Positions 1 through 8,278 of a DNA stretch of 8,368 bases are shown here, piece after piece. Each line of letters begins with the position of its first letter. The first letter of the stretch is position 1. A program made the translations under genes and the position numbers. Origin of the DNA: Acidimicrobiia bacterium (GTDB lineage: Bacteria > Actinomycetota > Acidimicrobiia > Spongiisociales > ZC4RG35). The stretch covers positions 1-8,368 of the forward strand of contig JAOUGY010000164.1 of the NCBI GenBank assembly GCA_029865445.1, given 5' to 3'. The notes under the pieces are model-generated. The model saw only the letters and a program-made list of their open reading frames with translations, was not told the origin of the DNA and did no database searches.

Positions 1-1037
1 ACCCGGTTCTCCCGTCCCGCCTCTACTGGCTGAAGGTCATCGACCCGAGCACCGCCGACGCGGACGGCTTCGACGAGAACCCGGTGGGGACCGGTCCCTA
101 CACGTTCGTGGCATGGAATCGCGGCTCCGACGTGGTTCTCGAGGCGAACGCCGATTACTGGGGCGGAGCTCCCAGCGTGTCGAAGGTCACGTTCCGGTTC
201 ATCGAGGAAGGCGGTACCCGGCTCTCCGGTCTGCTCGGGGGCGACTTCGACATGATCACCAACCTGTCGCCGGAGGACGCGGCCGCCGTTCCGAAGGCAG
301 TGTCGGTCACCGGTCTCGAACACCCGATCTTCATTCTGAGCGCCATCGATGGTCCGACCGCCGATGTCAACGTCCGCAAGGCGATGAACATGGCGATCGA
401 CAAACAGGCCCTCGCCGATGCGCTGTTCGGCGGCCGGGCGACCGTCGACCAGTGTCAGATCCTCGGTTCGAACCTGTTCGGCTTCAACCCTGCCCTCGAG
501 GCGTACCCATACGATCCGGACACCGCCCGCCAGATGGTCATCGACGCCGGCGCCGAAGGTGCGACCATCTCGGTCGTCGGTGAGTCGGGCCGCTGGCTGA
601 AGGACCGCGAGCTGATCGAGGCAGTTGCCAACTACTGGTCCGAGATCGGCCTCGTGCCCGATGTCCAGATCTATGAGTTCGGCGAATACCTGAACAGGCT
701 GTTCGATCGGGAGACCCGGGCGTCGGCGATCTTCGTGTCCAGCTCGAACGACCTGCTGGACCCGACCCGCCAGCTCGGCAACTACTACTCGTCGGACGGA
801 ATCGGATCGTCGAACACCAACGAGGATCTCCGTCAGTTGGTTGCCGACGGCGCGGTGACGACCGACGTCGCCGCCCGCGAGGGCATCTACCACCAGGCCA
901 CCCAGATCGCTTGCGATGAGGCGTATTTCGCCTTCCTCCTCAACATCGAGGACAGCTACGGTCTGAGCGAGAGACTCGACTACACCCCGAGGCTCGACGG
1001 CCGGCTGCTGGTGAAGGACATGACCGTCACCGGCTGA
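1..1037 (+). CDS. ABC transporter substrate-binding protein, family 5 (peptide/nickel type), 5' partial
   Basis: This is the C-terminal 344 residues of an extracellular solute-binding protein that captures peptides or a similar solute and hands it to the permeases encoded downstream. The reading frame is open from base 3 with no start inside the window, so the signal peptide and roughly the first third of a usual 500-550 residue protein lie outside. The hallmark NPVGTGPYTF, followed by a Trp and ADYWGG, appears at the left edge; this is the typical family-5 (SBP_bac_5) core. Further on, a run resembling VRKAMNMAIDK is the usual 'VR.A...AIDR' segment of the second lobe. The GTG at base 84 is an internal Val codon of the NPVGTGPY motif, not a start. 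The gene ends 62 bases before the first permease, with a strong hairpin between them. The ligand cannot be told: peptide, glutathione, nickel-chelate and sugar binders all share this fold. Confidence 0.95.
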   Translation, partial: PVLPSRLYWLKVIDPSTADADGFDENPVGTGPYTFVAWNRGSDVVLEANADYWGGAPSVSKVTFRFIEEGGTRLSGLLGGDFDMITNLSPEDAAAVPKAVSVTGLEHPIFILSAIDGPTADVNVRKAMNMAIDKQALADALFGGRATVDQCQILGSNLFGFNPALEAYPYDPDTARQMVIDAGAEGATISVVGESGRWLKDRELIEAVANYWSEIGLVPDVQIYEFGEYLNRLFDRETRASAIFVSSSNDLLDPTRQLGNYYSSDGIGSSNTNEDLRQLVADGAVTTDVAAREGIYHQATQIACDEAYFAFLLNIEDSYGLSERLDYTPRLDGRLLVKDMTVTG

Positions 1038-1047
1038 CGACAAGGTC

Positions 1048-1079
1048 ATGGGGTGGCCGCCCTCGGGCGGCCACCCCAT
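1048..1079 (+). terminator. 14-bp perfect stem-loop between binding-protein and permease genes
   Basis: Bases 1048-1061 (ATGGGGTGGCCGCC) pair perfectly with 1066-1079 around a four-base CTCG loop. The stem starts 10 bases after the binding-protein stop and ends 9 bases before the AAGGAG of the permease gene. No T-run follows, so it is not a classic intrinsic terminator. In binding-protein transporter operons such hairpins often cause partial termination or protect the upstream mRNA 3' end, so that the binding protein is made in excess of the membrane parts. Which of these applies here is inference; the structure itself is plain in the sequence. Confidence 0.65.
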
Positions 1080-1088
1080 CGAATGACG

Positions 1089-1094
1089 AAGGAG
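1089..1094 (+). promoter_or_regulatory. Ribosome binding site of first permease gene
   Basis: AAGGAG lies 5 bases before the ATG at 1100 and is the strongest Shine-Dalgarno match in the operon. It sits just outside the stem-loop at 1048-1079, so the hairpin does not mask it. It fixes the start of the permease gene. Confidence 0.7.
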
Positions 1095-1099
1095 ACGCG

Positions 1100-2020
1100 A
1101 TGGGACGCTTCATCGCCAGACGCATCTGGCAGGGTCTGATCGTGATCGTCGGTGTCACCATCGTCGTCTTCGTTGTCACGCGGTTGGTCGGTGATCCGGT
1201 CAGGCTCATGCTCCCGCTCGAGGCGACGGTGGAGGAGCGAGCTGCGTTCGCTCACGCCCTCGGTCTCGACCGACCGATCCTCACCCAGTTCGGCGATTTC
1301 GTCGCCGGCGCCGTCAAGCTGGACTTCGGCGAGTCGCTGTGGCAGGACCGGCCGGCGTTTCAGATCATCGCGGAGACCATGCCCCGAACCCTGCTCTTGG
1401 TGGCGGCCTCCATGATCATCGCTGTGGTGGTGAGCATCCCGTTGGGAATGCTGGCGGCATTGCGGCCCGGTAGCTGGCTCGACAGATCGATGGTGGCAGG
1501 CAGCTTGCTGGGGCTGTCGGTCCCCCAGTTCTGGCTGGGCTTGATGCTGATACTCCTGTTCGGGGTGACGCTCCAGTGGCTCCCGACGTCGGGTATCGGT
1601 GATTGGAAGAACCTCGTCCTCCCGGCAATCACCCTGGCACTTCCGGCGCTCGGTCGGCTGGCGATGATGGTCAGGTCGTCGATGATCGACGAGTTGAACA
1701 AGCAGTACGTGGAGACCTCTCGGGCGAAAGGCATGCCGTACTGGCGGACGGTCACGATCCACGCCTTCCGCAACGCCTCCAACCCGGTGGTCACCCTCAC
1801 GGGGTGGGAAATCATTCGGGCGATCGCCGGTTACTCGGTGGTCGTCGAGACCGTCTTCGCCTGGCCCGGAATCGGCTTCATGGCGATCCAGGCCATCAAG
1901 CAACAGGATCTCATCCTGCTCCAGGCCATCGTGTTCGTCGTCGCCACCGTGGTCGTCTTGATCAACCTCTTGATGGACTTCGCCTACAAGGCGATCGATC
2001 CGCGGATCCAGCTGGGCTGA
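1100..2020 (+). CDS. ABC transporter permease, DppB/OppB type
   Basis: A 306-residue inner-membrane permease, the usual length for DppB-like subunits. It pairs with the next gene's product to form the translocation channel. The N-terminus (MGRFIARRIWQG) leads straight into a first membrane helix at about residues 11-30, the standard DppB start. A periplasmic segment with 'LGLDRPILTQFGDF' (54-67) follows, and then helices at about 98-120, 133-157, 172-190, 232-252 and 272-294. The cytoplasmic EAA-type coupling loop that docks on the ATPase spans about 204-225 (YVETSRAKG ... H221 ... N225). VFAWPGIG (252-259) and the C-terminal DPR (residues 300-302) are also family hallmarks. The stop codon overlaps the start of the next gene by one base (TGATG), indicating translational coupling. 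Substrate class is not resolved: Dpp, Opp, Gsi and Nik permeases look alike at this level. Confidence 0.97.
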   Translation: MGRFIARRIWQGLIVIVGVTIVVFVVTRLVGDPVRLMLPLEATVEERAAFAHALGLDRPILTQFGDFVAGAVKLDFGESLWQDRPAFQIIAETMPRTLLLVAASMIIAVVVSIPLGMLAALRPGSWLDRSMVAGSLLGLSVPQFWLGLMLILLFGVTLQWLPTSGIGDWKNLVLPAITLALPALGRLAMMVRSSMIDELNKQYVETSRAKGMPYWRTVTIHAFRNASNPVVTLTGWEIIRAIAGYSVVVETVFAWPGIGFMAIQAIKQQDLILLQAIVFVVATVVVLINLLMDFAYKAIDPRIQLG

Positions 2021-2952
2021 TGGCGAGCGTATCGGACGTCGGGCTCACCATCGGCCGCACGGCGAACAAGTCCCGAACGCGGTCGTTCCTCGGCGAATTG
2101 TGGCAGGACAAGGCCGGTTTCATCGGCTTTGCCTTCTTGGTTATCCTCCTCGTGGTCGCCACGCTTGCGCCGCTGATCGCTCCGTACGATCCAGCATCCC
2201 AGTCGCTCGTCGACCGGCTCCAGCCACCTGCGTTCGCCGGTGGCACCAGCGCCCACCTGCTGGGTACCGACAATCTTGGACGCGACGTCCTCTCGCGCAT
2301 CATCCACGGAGCCAGGGTTTCGATGCTGGTCGGAGTGGCGGTTGTGTTCCTCTCCGGTACGTTTGGTGTGGTGATGGGACTCGTCGCCGGCTACAAGGGC
2401 GGCAGGACCGACAGCATCATCATGCGCGTGGTCGACACGCAGGTGGCGTTTCCGGGCCTGCTCCTCGCCCTGGTGATCCTCACGGTCGTCGGTCCGAGCG
2501 TTCCCACAGTGATCCTCGTTCTCGCCATCAACGGGTGGATGGTGTACGCCCGGGTCACCCGCGGCACCGTCCTGTCGGTACGAGAGAGCGAGTACGTGGA
2601 GGCCGCCGAGATCGTGGGGGCGCGGCCGCGGCGGATCATCTTCAAACACATCCTTCCCAACCTGTCGGCGCCTCTCCTGACCCTGGGAATCCTCGAGTTC
2701 GCCCGGATCGTGCTTGCCGAAGCGGCCCTGTCTTTCCTGGGTCTGGGCGTGCAGCCGCCGCAAACGTCGTGGGGTCTCGATGTCGCCACCGGCCGGGACT
2801 ACATCTTCAATTCCTGGTGGCTGGTGACCATCCCCGGCGTGGCGATTGCATTGACCGTTCTCAGCGTCAACATGTTCGCGAGCTGGCTCCGGATCCAGGC
2901 GGACCCACTGGAGCGAGAGAAGAGGTTCGCTGCCGGCCAGGGGGCCGTGTGA
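2020..2952 (+). CDS. ABC transporter permease, DppC/OppC type
   Basis: A 310-residue second permease subunit. The ATG at 2020 shares its A with the preceding TGA. The frame is open upstream to about 1603, but that extension lies inside the first permease gene and reads as low-complexity Arg/Gly-rich shadow sequence, so I start at 2020. The N-terminal cytoplasmic stretch leads to helix 1 at about 34-54. The DppC signature LGTDNLGRDVLSRII (81-95) and GARVSMLVG (98-106) follow, then helices at about 104-123, 141-158, 162-178, 214-234 and 266-288. The EAA loop is at about 190-213 (EYVEAAEIVGARPRRI ... H210 ... PN). SFLGLGVQPP followed by SWG (238-252) is the typical C-terminal family motif. It overlaps the ATPase gene by 4 bases (GTGA). 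Confidence 0.97.
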   Translation: MASVSDVGLTIGRTANKSRTRSFLGELWQDKAGFIGFAFLVILLVVATLAPLIAPYDPASQSLVDRLQPPAFAGGTSAHLLGTDNLGRDVLSRIIHGARVSMLVGVAVVFLSGTFGVVMGLVAGYKGGRTDSIIMRVVDTQVAFPGLLLALVILTVVGPSVPTVILVLAINGWMVYARVTRGTVLSVRESEYVEAAEIVGARPRRIIFKHILPNLSAPLLTLGILEFARIVLAEAALSFLGLGVQPPQTSWGLDVATGRDYIFNSWWLVTIPGVAIALTVLSVNMFASWLRIQADPLEREKRFAAGQGAV

Positions 2953-3930
2953 GTCAACCGCTGCTCGAAGTGGAAGACCTGGCGGTGTCGTTCTTCACCC
3001 GCCGCGGCACCGTTCAGGCCGTGCGGGGCGTGTCGTTCGACATTCGACCGGGGGAGACCCTCGGTCTGGTGGGGGAGTCCGGGTCGGGCAAGAGCGTGAC
3101 CACCCGTGCGATCCTCGGGCTCATCGACCTACCCGGTCGGATCACCGGTGGGGACATCAGATGGCGGGGGGAGTCGCTCCTCGCGGGTCGGGCCGGCAGG
3201 GCGACGATCAAGAAGATCCGCGGCAAGGAGATCGCGGTGATCTTCCAGGACCCGATGACCTCGCTCAATCCGCTTTTCACCATCGGGACTCAGATCTCCG
3301 AAGTGATCCGTCACCACTTGGGTTTCACGAAATCGCAGGCTCGTGAACGTGTCCTCGAGCTGCTCGGTCTGGTCGGTATGTCCTCGCCGCGGGATCGGCT
3401 GGACCAGTACCCCCACGAGTTCTCGGGTGGCATGCGCCAGCGGGCGATGATCGCCATGGCCCTCGCCTGCGAACCGGCGTTGTTGATCGCCGACGAGCCG
3501 ACGACCGCGCTCGACGTGACGATCCAGGCTCAGATCCTCGAGCTGATCGGCGACATCCAGCAGCGTCTCGGGCTCGCAGTCATGCTGATCACCCACGACC
3601 TCGCCGTGGTGGCGGGGATATGCCACAGAGTCCACGTGATGTACGCCGGGAAACTGGTCGAGGAGGGCTCCGCCGATGACATCTTCGCTCGCCCTGCCCA
3701 CCCCTACACCGCCGGCCTCCTGACGTCGACCCCACGGCTCGATGTGGTGGTGCCGAAACTGATGGCGATCGAGGGCTCGCCCCCCGACCTCCGCGACCCG
3801 CCGCCCGGGTGCGCCTTTCAGCCCCGCTGTGGGGTGTGCGACGACGGTTGCCAGGAAGGAAACCCGGAGCTGGGCGTCGTGGACGGACGGGTCGTGGCAT
3901 GCCGACATCCATTTGAGGTGCGGGTGGGCC

Positions 3931-3938
<8 letters not shown>
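2949..3938 (+). CDS. ABC transporter ATP-binding protein, DppD/OppD type
   Basis: A 329-residue cytoplasmic ATPase, one of two that power the importer. I start at GTG 2949, which overlaps the permease stop as GTGA and gives the normal N-terminus MSQPLLEVEDLAVSF. The open frame extends far upstream, but only as a shadow of the permease gene. The visible nucleotide-binding domain is complete: Walker A GESGSGKS (42-49), Q-loop Gln100 in FQDPMTSLNP, signature FSGGMRQR (158-165), Walker B LLIADEP with Glu183, and H-loop His216. The C-terminal oligopeptide-transport domain begins near HPYTAGLL (251-258). It holds Cys288, 294, 301 and 318 in a CX5CX6CX16C arrangement, plus an extra Cys297. That pattern fits the iron-sulfur binding domain described for peptide-importer ATPases such as mycobacterial OppD. 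The gene ends 8 bases inside the next one. Confidence 0.97.
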
Positions 3939-4937
<999 letters not shown>

Positions 4938-4938
<1 letters not shown>

Positions 4939-5708
4939 TGGACCTCGGGCTGACGGGGCGTAGAGCCTTGGTCTTCGGCTCGTCCTCGGGGCTCGGCAGG
5001 GCAGTGGCGGCGGGTTTCGTTGCAGAAGGCGCCGACGTGGTGGTTGCCGGTCGGGACACCGGACGTCTGGAGGCGACCGTCGCCGAGATCGGGGCGGTGG
5101 GATCGGTGGCCGGTGACATCGTCGAGACGGGATCCGTTGAACGCCTCGTGGAGGAGGCCGCCGCCCTTCTCGGTGGGTTGGACATCGTGATCGGGAACAC
5201 GGGCGGCGGCAAACCGGGCGGGTTGGCGGATGTCTCGAGTGATGACGAGGACGACGCCTACGCCCGGATGCTTCGGCCTCAGCTTCGCCTGGCCAGGGCC
5301 GCCGCCGGTCACCTGCAGGTGCGGCCACCGGGTCGTCTCGTTTTCATCACGGCTCGTTCGATCCTCGAAGCCTCGCCCGAACTGGCCCTCAGCTCGGTGT
5401 TCCGGTCGGGTGTGGCAGCAGCAGCCCGGACACTGGCGCTCGAATTGGCGCCGGACGTCCTCGTCAACGTCGTTGTGCCCGGTCAGTTCGACACGCCGGC
5501 CCTCGAGCGTTTCCAGCGTCAGACTGCGAGCCTCGAAAGGGTCGAAATCGACGAGGTTCGCGAGAGGCATCGCGCCTCGATCCCGCTTGGCCGGTTCGGA
5601 TCGGCCGACGAACTGGCAGCGGCCGTCGTGTTTCTCTGCAGCACGCAGGCCAGCTACATCACAGGCACCGTTCTCCGTGTGGACGGCGGTGCGGTGATCG
5701 GTTTTTGA
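4938..5708 (+). CDS. Short-chain dehydrogenase/reductase (SDR) with altered catalytic residues
   Basis: A 256-residue SDR-family protein with a one-domain NAD(P)-binding Rossmann fold. The start at 4938 overlaps the ATPase stop (TGATG) and gives the proper first beta-strand. The nucleotide-binding glycine motif reads GSSSGLG (14-20). The usual NNAG is replaced by GNTGG (86-90), and the proline-glycine of the cofactor-capping strand is VVVPGQFDTP (178-187). The C-terminus (GRFGSADELAAAVVFLCS ... ITGTVLRVDGG) is standard for FabG-like SDRs. Aligning on RTLALEL (164-170) puts Ser152 and Arg156 where the catalytic Tyr and Lys of YxxxK normally sit, and the usual catalytic Ser position (about 139) is Ala. 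A subgroup of proteins annotated as 'SDR family oxidoreductase' also has an 'LSN..R' sequence here, so this is probably an inherited feature and not a pseudogene. The substrate is unknown, and an oxidoreductase activity cannot be assumed. Confidence 0.9.
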
Positions 5709-5714
5709 CGGCCG

Positions 5715-6650
5715 GTGCCCAAAAGGGCTGGATCGAGCGAGCCCGGGCGTCGATTGACGGAGAAGATGGTCGCAGAGATCTCGGATCTGATCTGTTCTTT
5801 CGACCCTGAGTCGCTCGAGCGCCTTCCCGTTCGGAAGGCCGAGGCGATGGAGGGGCTGGGTCGGCGCGGTCGACGGATCGTTGGGCGAATCGCCGACACC
5901 CACGGCGTGCTCGACCCCGATGCGGTCGACCTCTCGTTGGTCTCGGCACATCTCGAACTCCAGCGTTTGAACGAGGAGTTCTGTACCGGTTTGAGCGTGT
6001 GCAAGTTGCTGGAGCCGATGATCGAAACGGCGCGGTCAGGGGGCGGCCGCCCCATCCGCGTCGTCGAAGTGGGGTGCGGTATCGGCTATCTCACGAGGTG
6101 GCTCTCCGCGCGAGGCGACCTCCGGAATATGGAATTGGTGGGGTACGACTTCAATCCAGCGCTGGTGGAGCGGGCTCGGTTCGCGGCCGCTCTCGAAGGC
6201 CTTCGATGCCGATTCGAGACGGGTGACGCGCTTCGGGCCGATCCAGAGGCCGACATCGTGATCTCGATGGGCGTCCTCCACCATTTCCACGATGACCGGC
6301 TGTCGTCCTTCTTCGCCGCAACGCAGGCTTCGATGACGGGGTTTCTCCACTTTGACCTGCGCCGAACCTGGTTGGCCCCCATGGGGGCCTGGTTGTTTCA
6401 CCGAGCTCGAATGAGAACCCCACTCGCTCGACACGACGGTGTGGCTTCGGCCATCCGCGCTCACCCAACTGCCGTCCTCATGCTCGAAGCCGGCGAGGCA
6501 GCGCCCGAGTTCGCTGTCGCCTTCGATCGCCCGCCCGCGGTACCGATCACGCGGGTGGTAGCGCCCGTTGTGGGTGTGCGCCGGCCATATCAGGGCGACT
6601 ACATCGCTCGATGTGGCCCGAAAGCACTTCGGTTGGAGTGGGTCACATGA
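5715..6650 (+). CDS. Class I SAM-dependent methyltransferase
   Basis: A protein of up to 311 residues with a Rossmann-like methyltransferase domain at about 114-215. Motif I is VVEVGCGIGYL (116-126), the acidic residue for the SAM ribose is Asp145 in LVGYDFNP, and GDAL (170-173) and DIVISMGVLHHF (180-191) supply the later SAM-binding and post-I motifs. The first 110 residues are charged and mostly helical, and resemble no domain I can name. After the core, RHDG (239-242) and a variable tail may form the substrate pocket. The start is uncertain. GTG 5715 lies 6 bases after the previous stop but has a poor ribosome site. ATG 5766 (residue 18) has GGAG only 3 bases upstream and would give 294 residues. 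The stop overlaps the next start as ATGA. Small-molecule (C-, O- or N-) methylation is likely; the substrate cannot be read from the sequence. Confidence 0.9.
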   Translation: MPKRAGSSEPGRRLTEKMVAEISDLICSFDPESLERLPVRKAEAMEGLGRRGRRIVGRIADTHGVLDPDAVDLSLVSAHLELQRLNEEFCTGLSVCKLLEPMIETARSGGGRPIRVVEVGCGIGYLTRWLSARGDLRNMELVGYDFNPALVERARFAAALEGLRCRFETGDALRADPEADIVISMGVLHHFHDDRLSSFFAATQASMTGFLHFDLRRTWLAPMGAWLFHRARMRTPLARHDGVASAIRAHPTAVLMLEAGEAAPEFAVAFDRPPAVPITRVVAPVVGVRRPYQGDYIARCGPKALRLEWVT

Positions 6651-7156
6651 TCCCGATCGCGCTCGTCACCCTTGCGATTGCGGATGCCGGTGTGGCCGGA
6701 TTCCGTGCTGCTGCAGGAAGGAACCCGCTCATCGACAAGCGTCGGTACTACCGGTCTGCCATCAGGGCAGGGTGCTCGATGGGAGTGACGGTGATGGGCG
6801 TCCTGTCGGTGTTCCTGGTCGGTGTCATCTGGCTCTGCGGTGATCCAGCCATCACGTACTCCGAGTTCACGGCCGCAGGTCGAGTGATGCTCTTGGTCTA
6901 CGTCCCATTCGCCGTGTTGACCGGCACGATGCTCGCTGTCTGGCCAGCGGCCGGCGTCCAACTGCGGGGGCTGCTCACCGTGCTGGTATTCGGTCCCATC
7001 ACACTTCTGAGACCCTTCGTAATCGTGGGTGGTGCCCTCGCGGCATGTCTCAGTGTCCGCTCGGCACCGGTTTGGATCGGCTGTGGGCTGGCGGTCCTGG
7101 CAACGCTGTTGACCGAACCTGTGCTCGGACGGAGTCACCGCGCTCGGCTCATGTGA
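6647..7156 (+). CDS. Small integral membrane protein of unknown function
   Basis: A 169-residue hydrophobic protein I do not recognise. I start at ATG 6647, which overlaps the methyltransferase stop (ATGA) and has GGAG (6635-6638) at a good distance; an in-frame start at 6611 would lie inside the methyltransferase gene. Likely membrane helices are at about 1-19, 44-64, 79-101, 109-135 and 141-159, with a basic loop NPLIDKRRYYR (26-36) after the first, which suggests that loop is cytoplasmic. No catalytic or metal-binding motif stands out; cysteines at 43, 64, 134 and 146 are scattered. The tight overlap with the methyltransferase suggests the two are made together, perhaps acting on a membrane-associated substrate, but that is inference only. 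It ends with a basic tail (RSHRARLM). Confidence 0.8.
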   Translation: MIPIALVTLAIADAGVAGFRAAAGRNPLIDKRRYYRSAIRAGCSMGVTVMGVLSVFLVGVIWLCGDPAITYSEFTAAGRVMLLVYVPFAVLTGTMLAVWPAAGVQLRGLLTVLVFGPITLLRPFVIVGGALAACLSVRSAPVWIGCGLAVLATLLTEPVLGRSHRARLM

Positions 7157-7191
7157 CCGCCGTTTCGGACTCGCGGATGACCAGGGTTCGC

Positions 7192-7197
7192 TAGGTT
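7192..7197 (+). promoter_or_regulatory. Candidate -10 box of a leaderless promoter for the oxidase gene
   Basis: TAGGTT fits the actinobacterial TANNNT -10 pattern and lies 6 bases before the ATG at 7204. That places the expected transcription start at or within a base of the start codon. No convincing Shine-Dalgarno sequence precedes this ATG, which agrees with a leaderless mRNA. No clear -35 box is visible at the usual distance. The 47-base gap is also the only break after the permease-to-membrane-protein gene chain, so an independent promoter is plausible. Confidence 0.4.
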
Positions 7198-7203
7198 TCG
7201 TTC

Positions 7204-8130
7204 ATGGAAGCCACTGTCATTGGCGCGGGTGTGTCCGGCCTCACCACGGCGGTGGCATTGCAGCGGGCAGGGTGGTCGGTTTCGATCGTTGCCGAGAGCC
7301 CTCCCCTCGAGACCACCTCGGTGGTGGCTGCCGCCGTCTGGACCATCGCCGAGATGTCACCCGTCGAGCGCTCGCGTGCATGGGCTATTCGCAGCTATGA
7401 GGTCTTTTCCGAACTCGCCCAGATCCGCGAGTCCGGGGTCGTGCCCCTTCGCCAGCGTGAGCTGGAGCGGGACGATCTCGGTCCGTCGTGGTGGGACGAC
7501 AAGCCGTGGGTCCACCGGCTCAGCCGGGAAGACTTGCCTGCGGGGTATTCGGCAGGCTGGGAAATCGACGGCTTCATGGTGGAACCGCCGATCTACCTGC
7601 TGTGGCTCCAGTCACAGCTCGAACAGGCGGGCGGTCGCATCGAGTTGAGACCGGTTGAGTCGCTGGCGGAGTTCGACGGCGTGGTGGTCAACTGTTCCGG
7701 GCTCGGGGCACGAGCACTCGTAGGCGACGCCGAGGTCTTCCCGGTACGGGGCCAGGTGGTCATGACCGAGAACCCGGGGATCTCGGAGGGTATCTCCGAT
7801 GAGTCGGATCAACACCGGATCTCGTACGTGTATCCGAGATCGACGACGATGGTGTTGGGCGGTACCCGCCAACTCCGGAACGCCGACCTCGAGCCGCACC
7901 CCGAGGAGGCCGAGCGCATTCTCTCGGATGCGATCCACCTCCAGCCGAGACTCATCGGACTGCCGGTGGTCGACGTGAAGGTGGGATTGCGTCCGGCGCG
8001 AGCGTACGTCAGGGTCGAGAAAGAGGATGTCGATGGCCTGACCATCGTGCACAACTACGGTCACGGTGGATGTGGCTACATCCTCTCTTGGGGATGCGCC
8101 GAAGAGGTGGTCACCCTGGCTGGGGGATAG
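7204..8130 (+). CDS. D-amino-acid oxidase (FAD-dependent, DAO family)
   Basis: A 308-residue flavoprotein predicted to oxidise D-amino acids to 2-oxo acids, ammonia and hydrogen peroxide; its length is close to that of bacterial DAO proteins. The FAD-binding dinucleotide motif is VIGAGVSGLTTA (5-16). VNCSGLGARAL (162-172) is the second FAD-contact segment. SYVYPRS (207-213) puts Tyr208 where Tyr228 (human) or Tyr238 (yeast) contacts the substrate, and GLRPAR (261-266) supplies Arg263, equivalent to the carboxylate-binding Arg283/285. Residues 281-299 (IVHNYGHGGCGYILSWGCA) match the PROSITE DAO signature as I recall it at every position. By my alignment, the residue four before Tyr208 is His204, where mammalian enzymes have a second Tyr. 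There is no signal peptide or peroxisomal tag, so it should be cytoplasmic. D-aspartate oxidase is the main alternative within the same family. It probably has its own promoter, with a loose functional link to the upstream peptide importer. Confidence 0.95.
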   Translation: MEATVIGAGVSGLTTAVALQRAGWSVSIVAESPPLETTSVVAAAVWTIAEMSPVERSRAWAIRSYEVFSELAQIRESGVVPLRQRELERDDLGPSWWDDKPWVHRLSREDLPAGYSAGWEIDGFMVEPPIYLLWLQSQLEQAGGRIELRPVESLAEFDGVVVNCSGLGARALVGDAEVFPVRGQVVMTENPGISEGISDESDQHRISYVYPRSTTMVLGGTRQLRNADLEPHPEEAERILSDAIHLQPRLIGLPVVDVKVGLRPARAYVRVEKEDVDGLTIVHNYGHGGCGYILSWGCAEEVVTLAGG

Positions 8131-8150
8131 GCCCTCGCTCCGCTCGGGCC
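8130..8150 (+). terminator. Weak GC-rich hairpin at the oxidase stop codon
   Basis: GGCCC (8130-8134), starting on the last base of the stop codon, can pair with GGGCC (8146-8150). A short inner GC/GC pairing surrounds a TCC loop, separated from the outer stem by a mismatch. No T-run follows. It could end transcription of the oxidase gene, or simply be the first unit of the palindrome-rich region behind it. Confidence 0.3.
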
Positions 8151-8278
8151 GCGGTGCGCGGTGCGCTTTCTCCCCCTCCGTCGCCTTCGGCGACGCGGAG
8201 AAGACCCCTTGGCGGCGTGATGTTGGGGGTTCTGTTTCTCCCCCCAGCGGGGAGTCCGGCGAATCCGGGAGGGAGAGA
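8131..8278. repeat. Non-coding palindrome-rich mosaic element
   Basis: This stretch has no supportable gene and is packed with inverted repeats. CGTCGCC (8179-8185) pairs with GGCGACG (8189-8195) around TTC, and CTCCG/CGGAG (8176-8180 with 8196-8200) can pair as an alternative. CTCCCC (8238-8243) pairs with GGGGAG (8249-8254), and CCGG (8256-8259) with CCGG (8265-8268). TTTCTCCCCC occurs twice, at 8167 and 8235. An imperfect long-range inverted repeat joins about 8170-8180 with about 8266-8277, so roughly 8167-8279 could fold as one unit, like a short palindromic (REP- or MITE-like) interspersed repeat. GCGGTGC is also repeated in tandem at 8151-8164. No target-site duplication or transposase is visible. 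Confidence 0.6.

Noticed and set aside
1046..1903. Long reverse-strand open frame opposite the first permease gene (similar ones at 1984-2763, 3129-4181, 4294-5328 and 4878-5951)
   Set aside because: Their translations are rich in Arg, Asp, His and Pro with no recognisable domain, and each lies opposite a well-supported gene; this is the usual effect of GC-rich codon bias.
1603..2019. N-terminal extension of the second permease within the first permease gene
   Set aside because: The extension is shadow sequence, and the TGATG start at 2020 gives the normal family N-terminus.
2100..2948. Very long N-terminal extension of the first ATPase
   Set aside because: It overlaps the permease gene out of frame; GTG 2949 gives the standard ATPase start and length.
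5705..5759. Two TTGACG boxes (5705 and 5754) as a promoter for the methyltransferase
   Set aside because: No TANNNT-like -10 box lies at a suitable distance from either, and the gene follows the SDR stop by only 6 bases.
6374..6389. 16-bp perfect palindrome (GGCCCCCATGGGGGCC) flanked by CTGGTT direct repeats
   Set aside because: It lies inside the methyltransferase coding frame and is explained by codons for the local WLAPMGAWL sequence; no other sign of a regulatory site or insertion.
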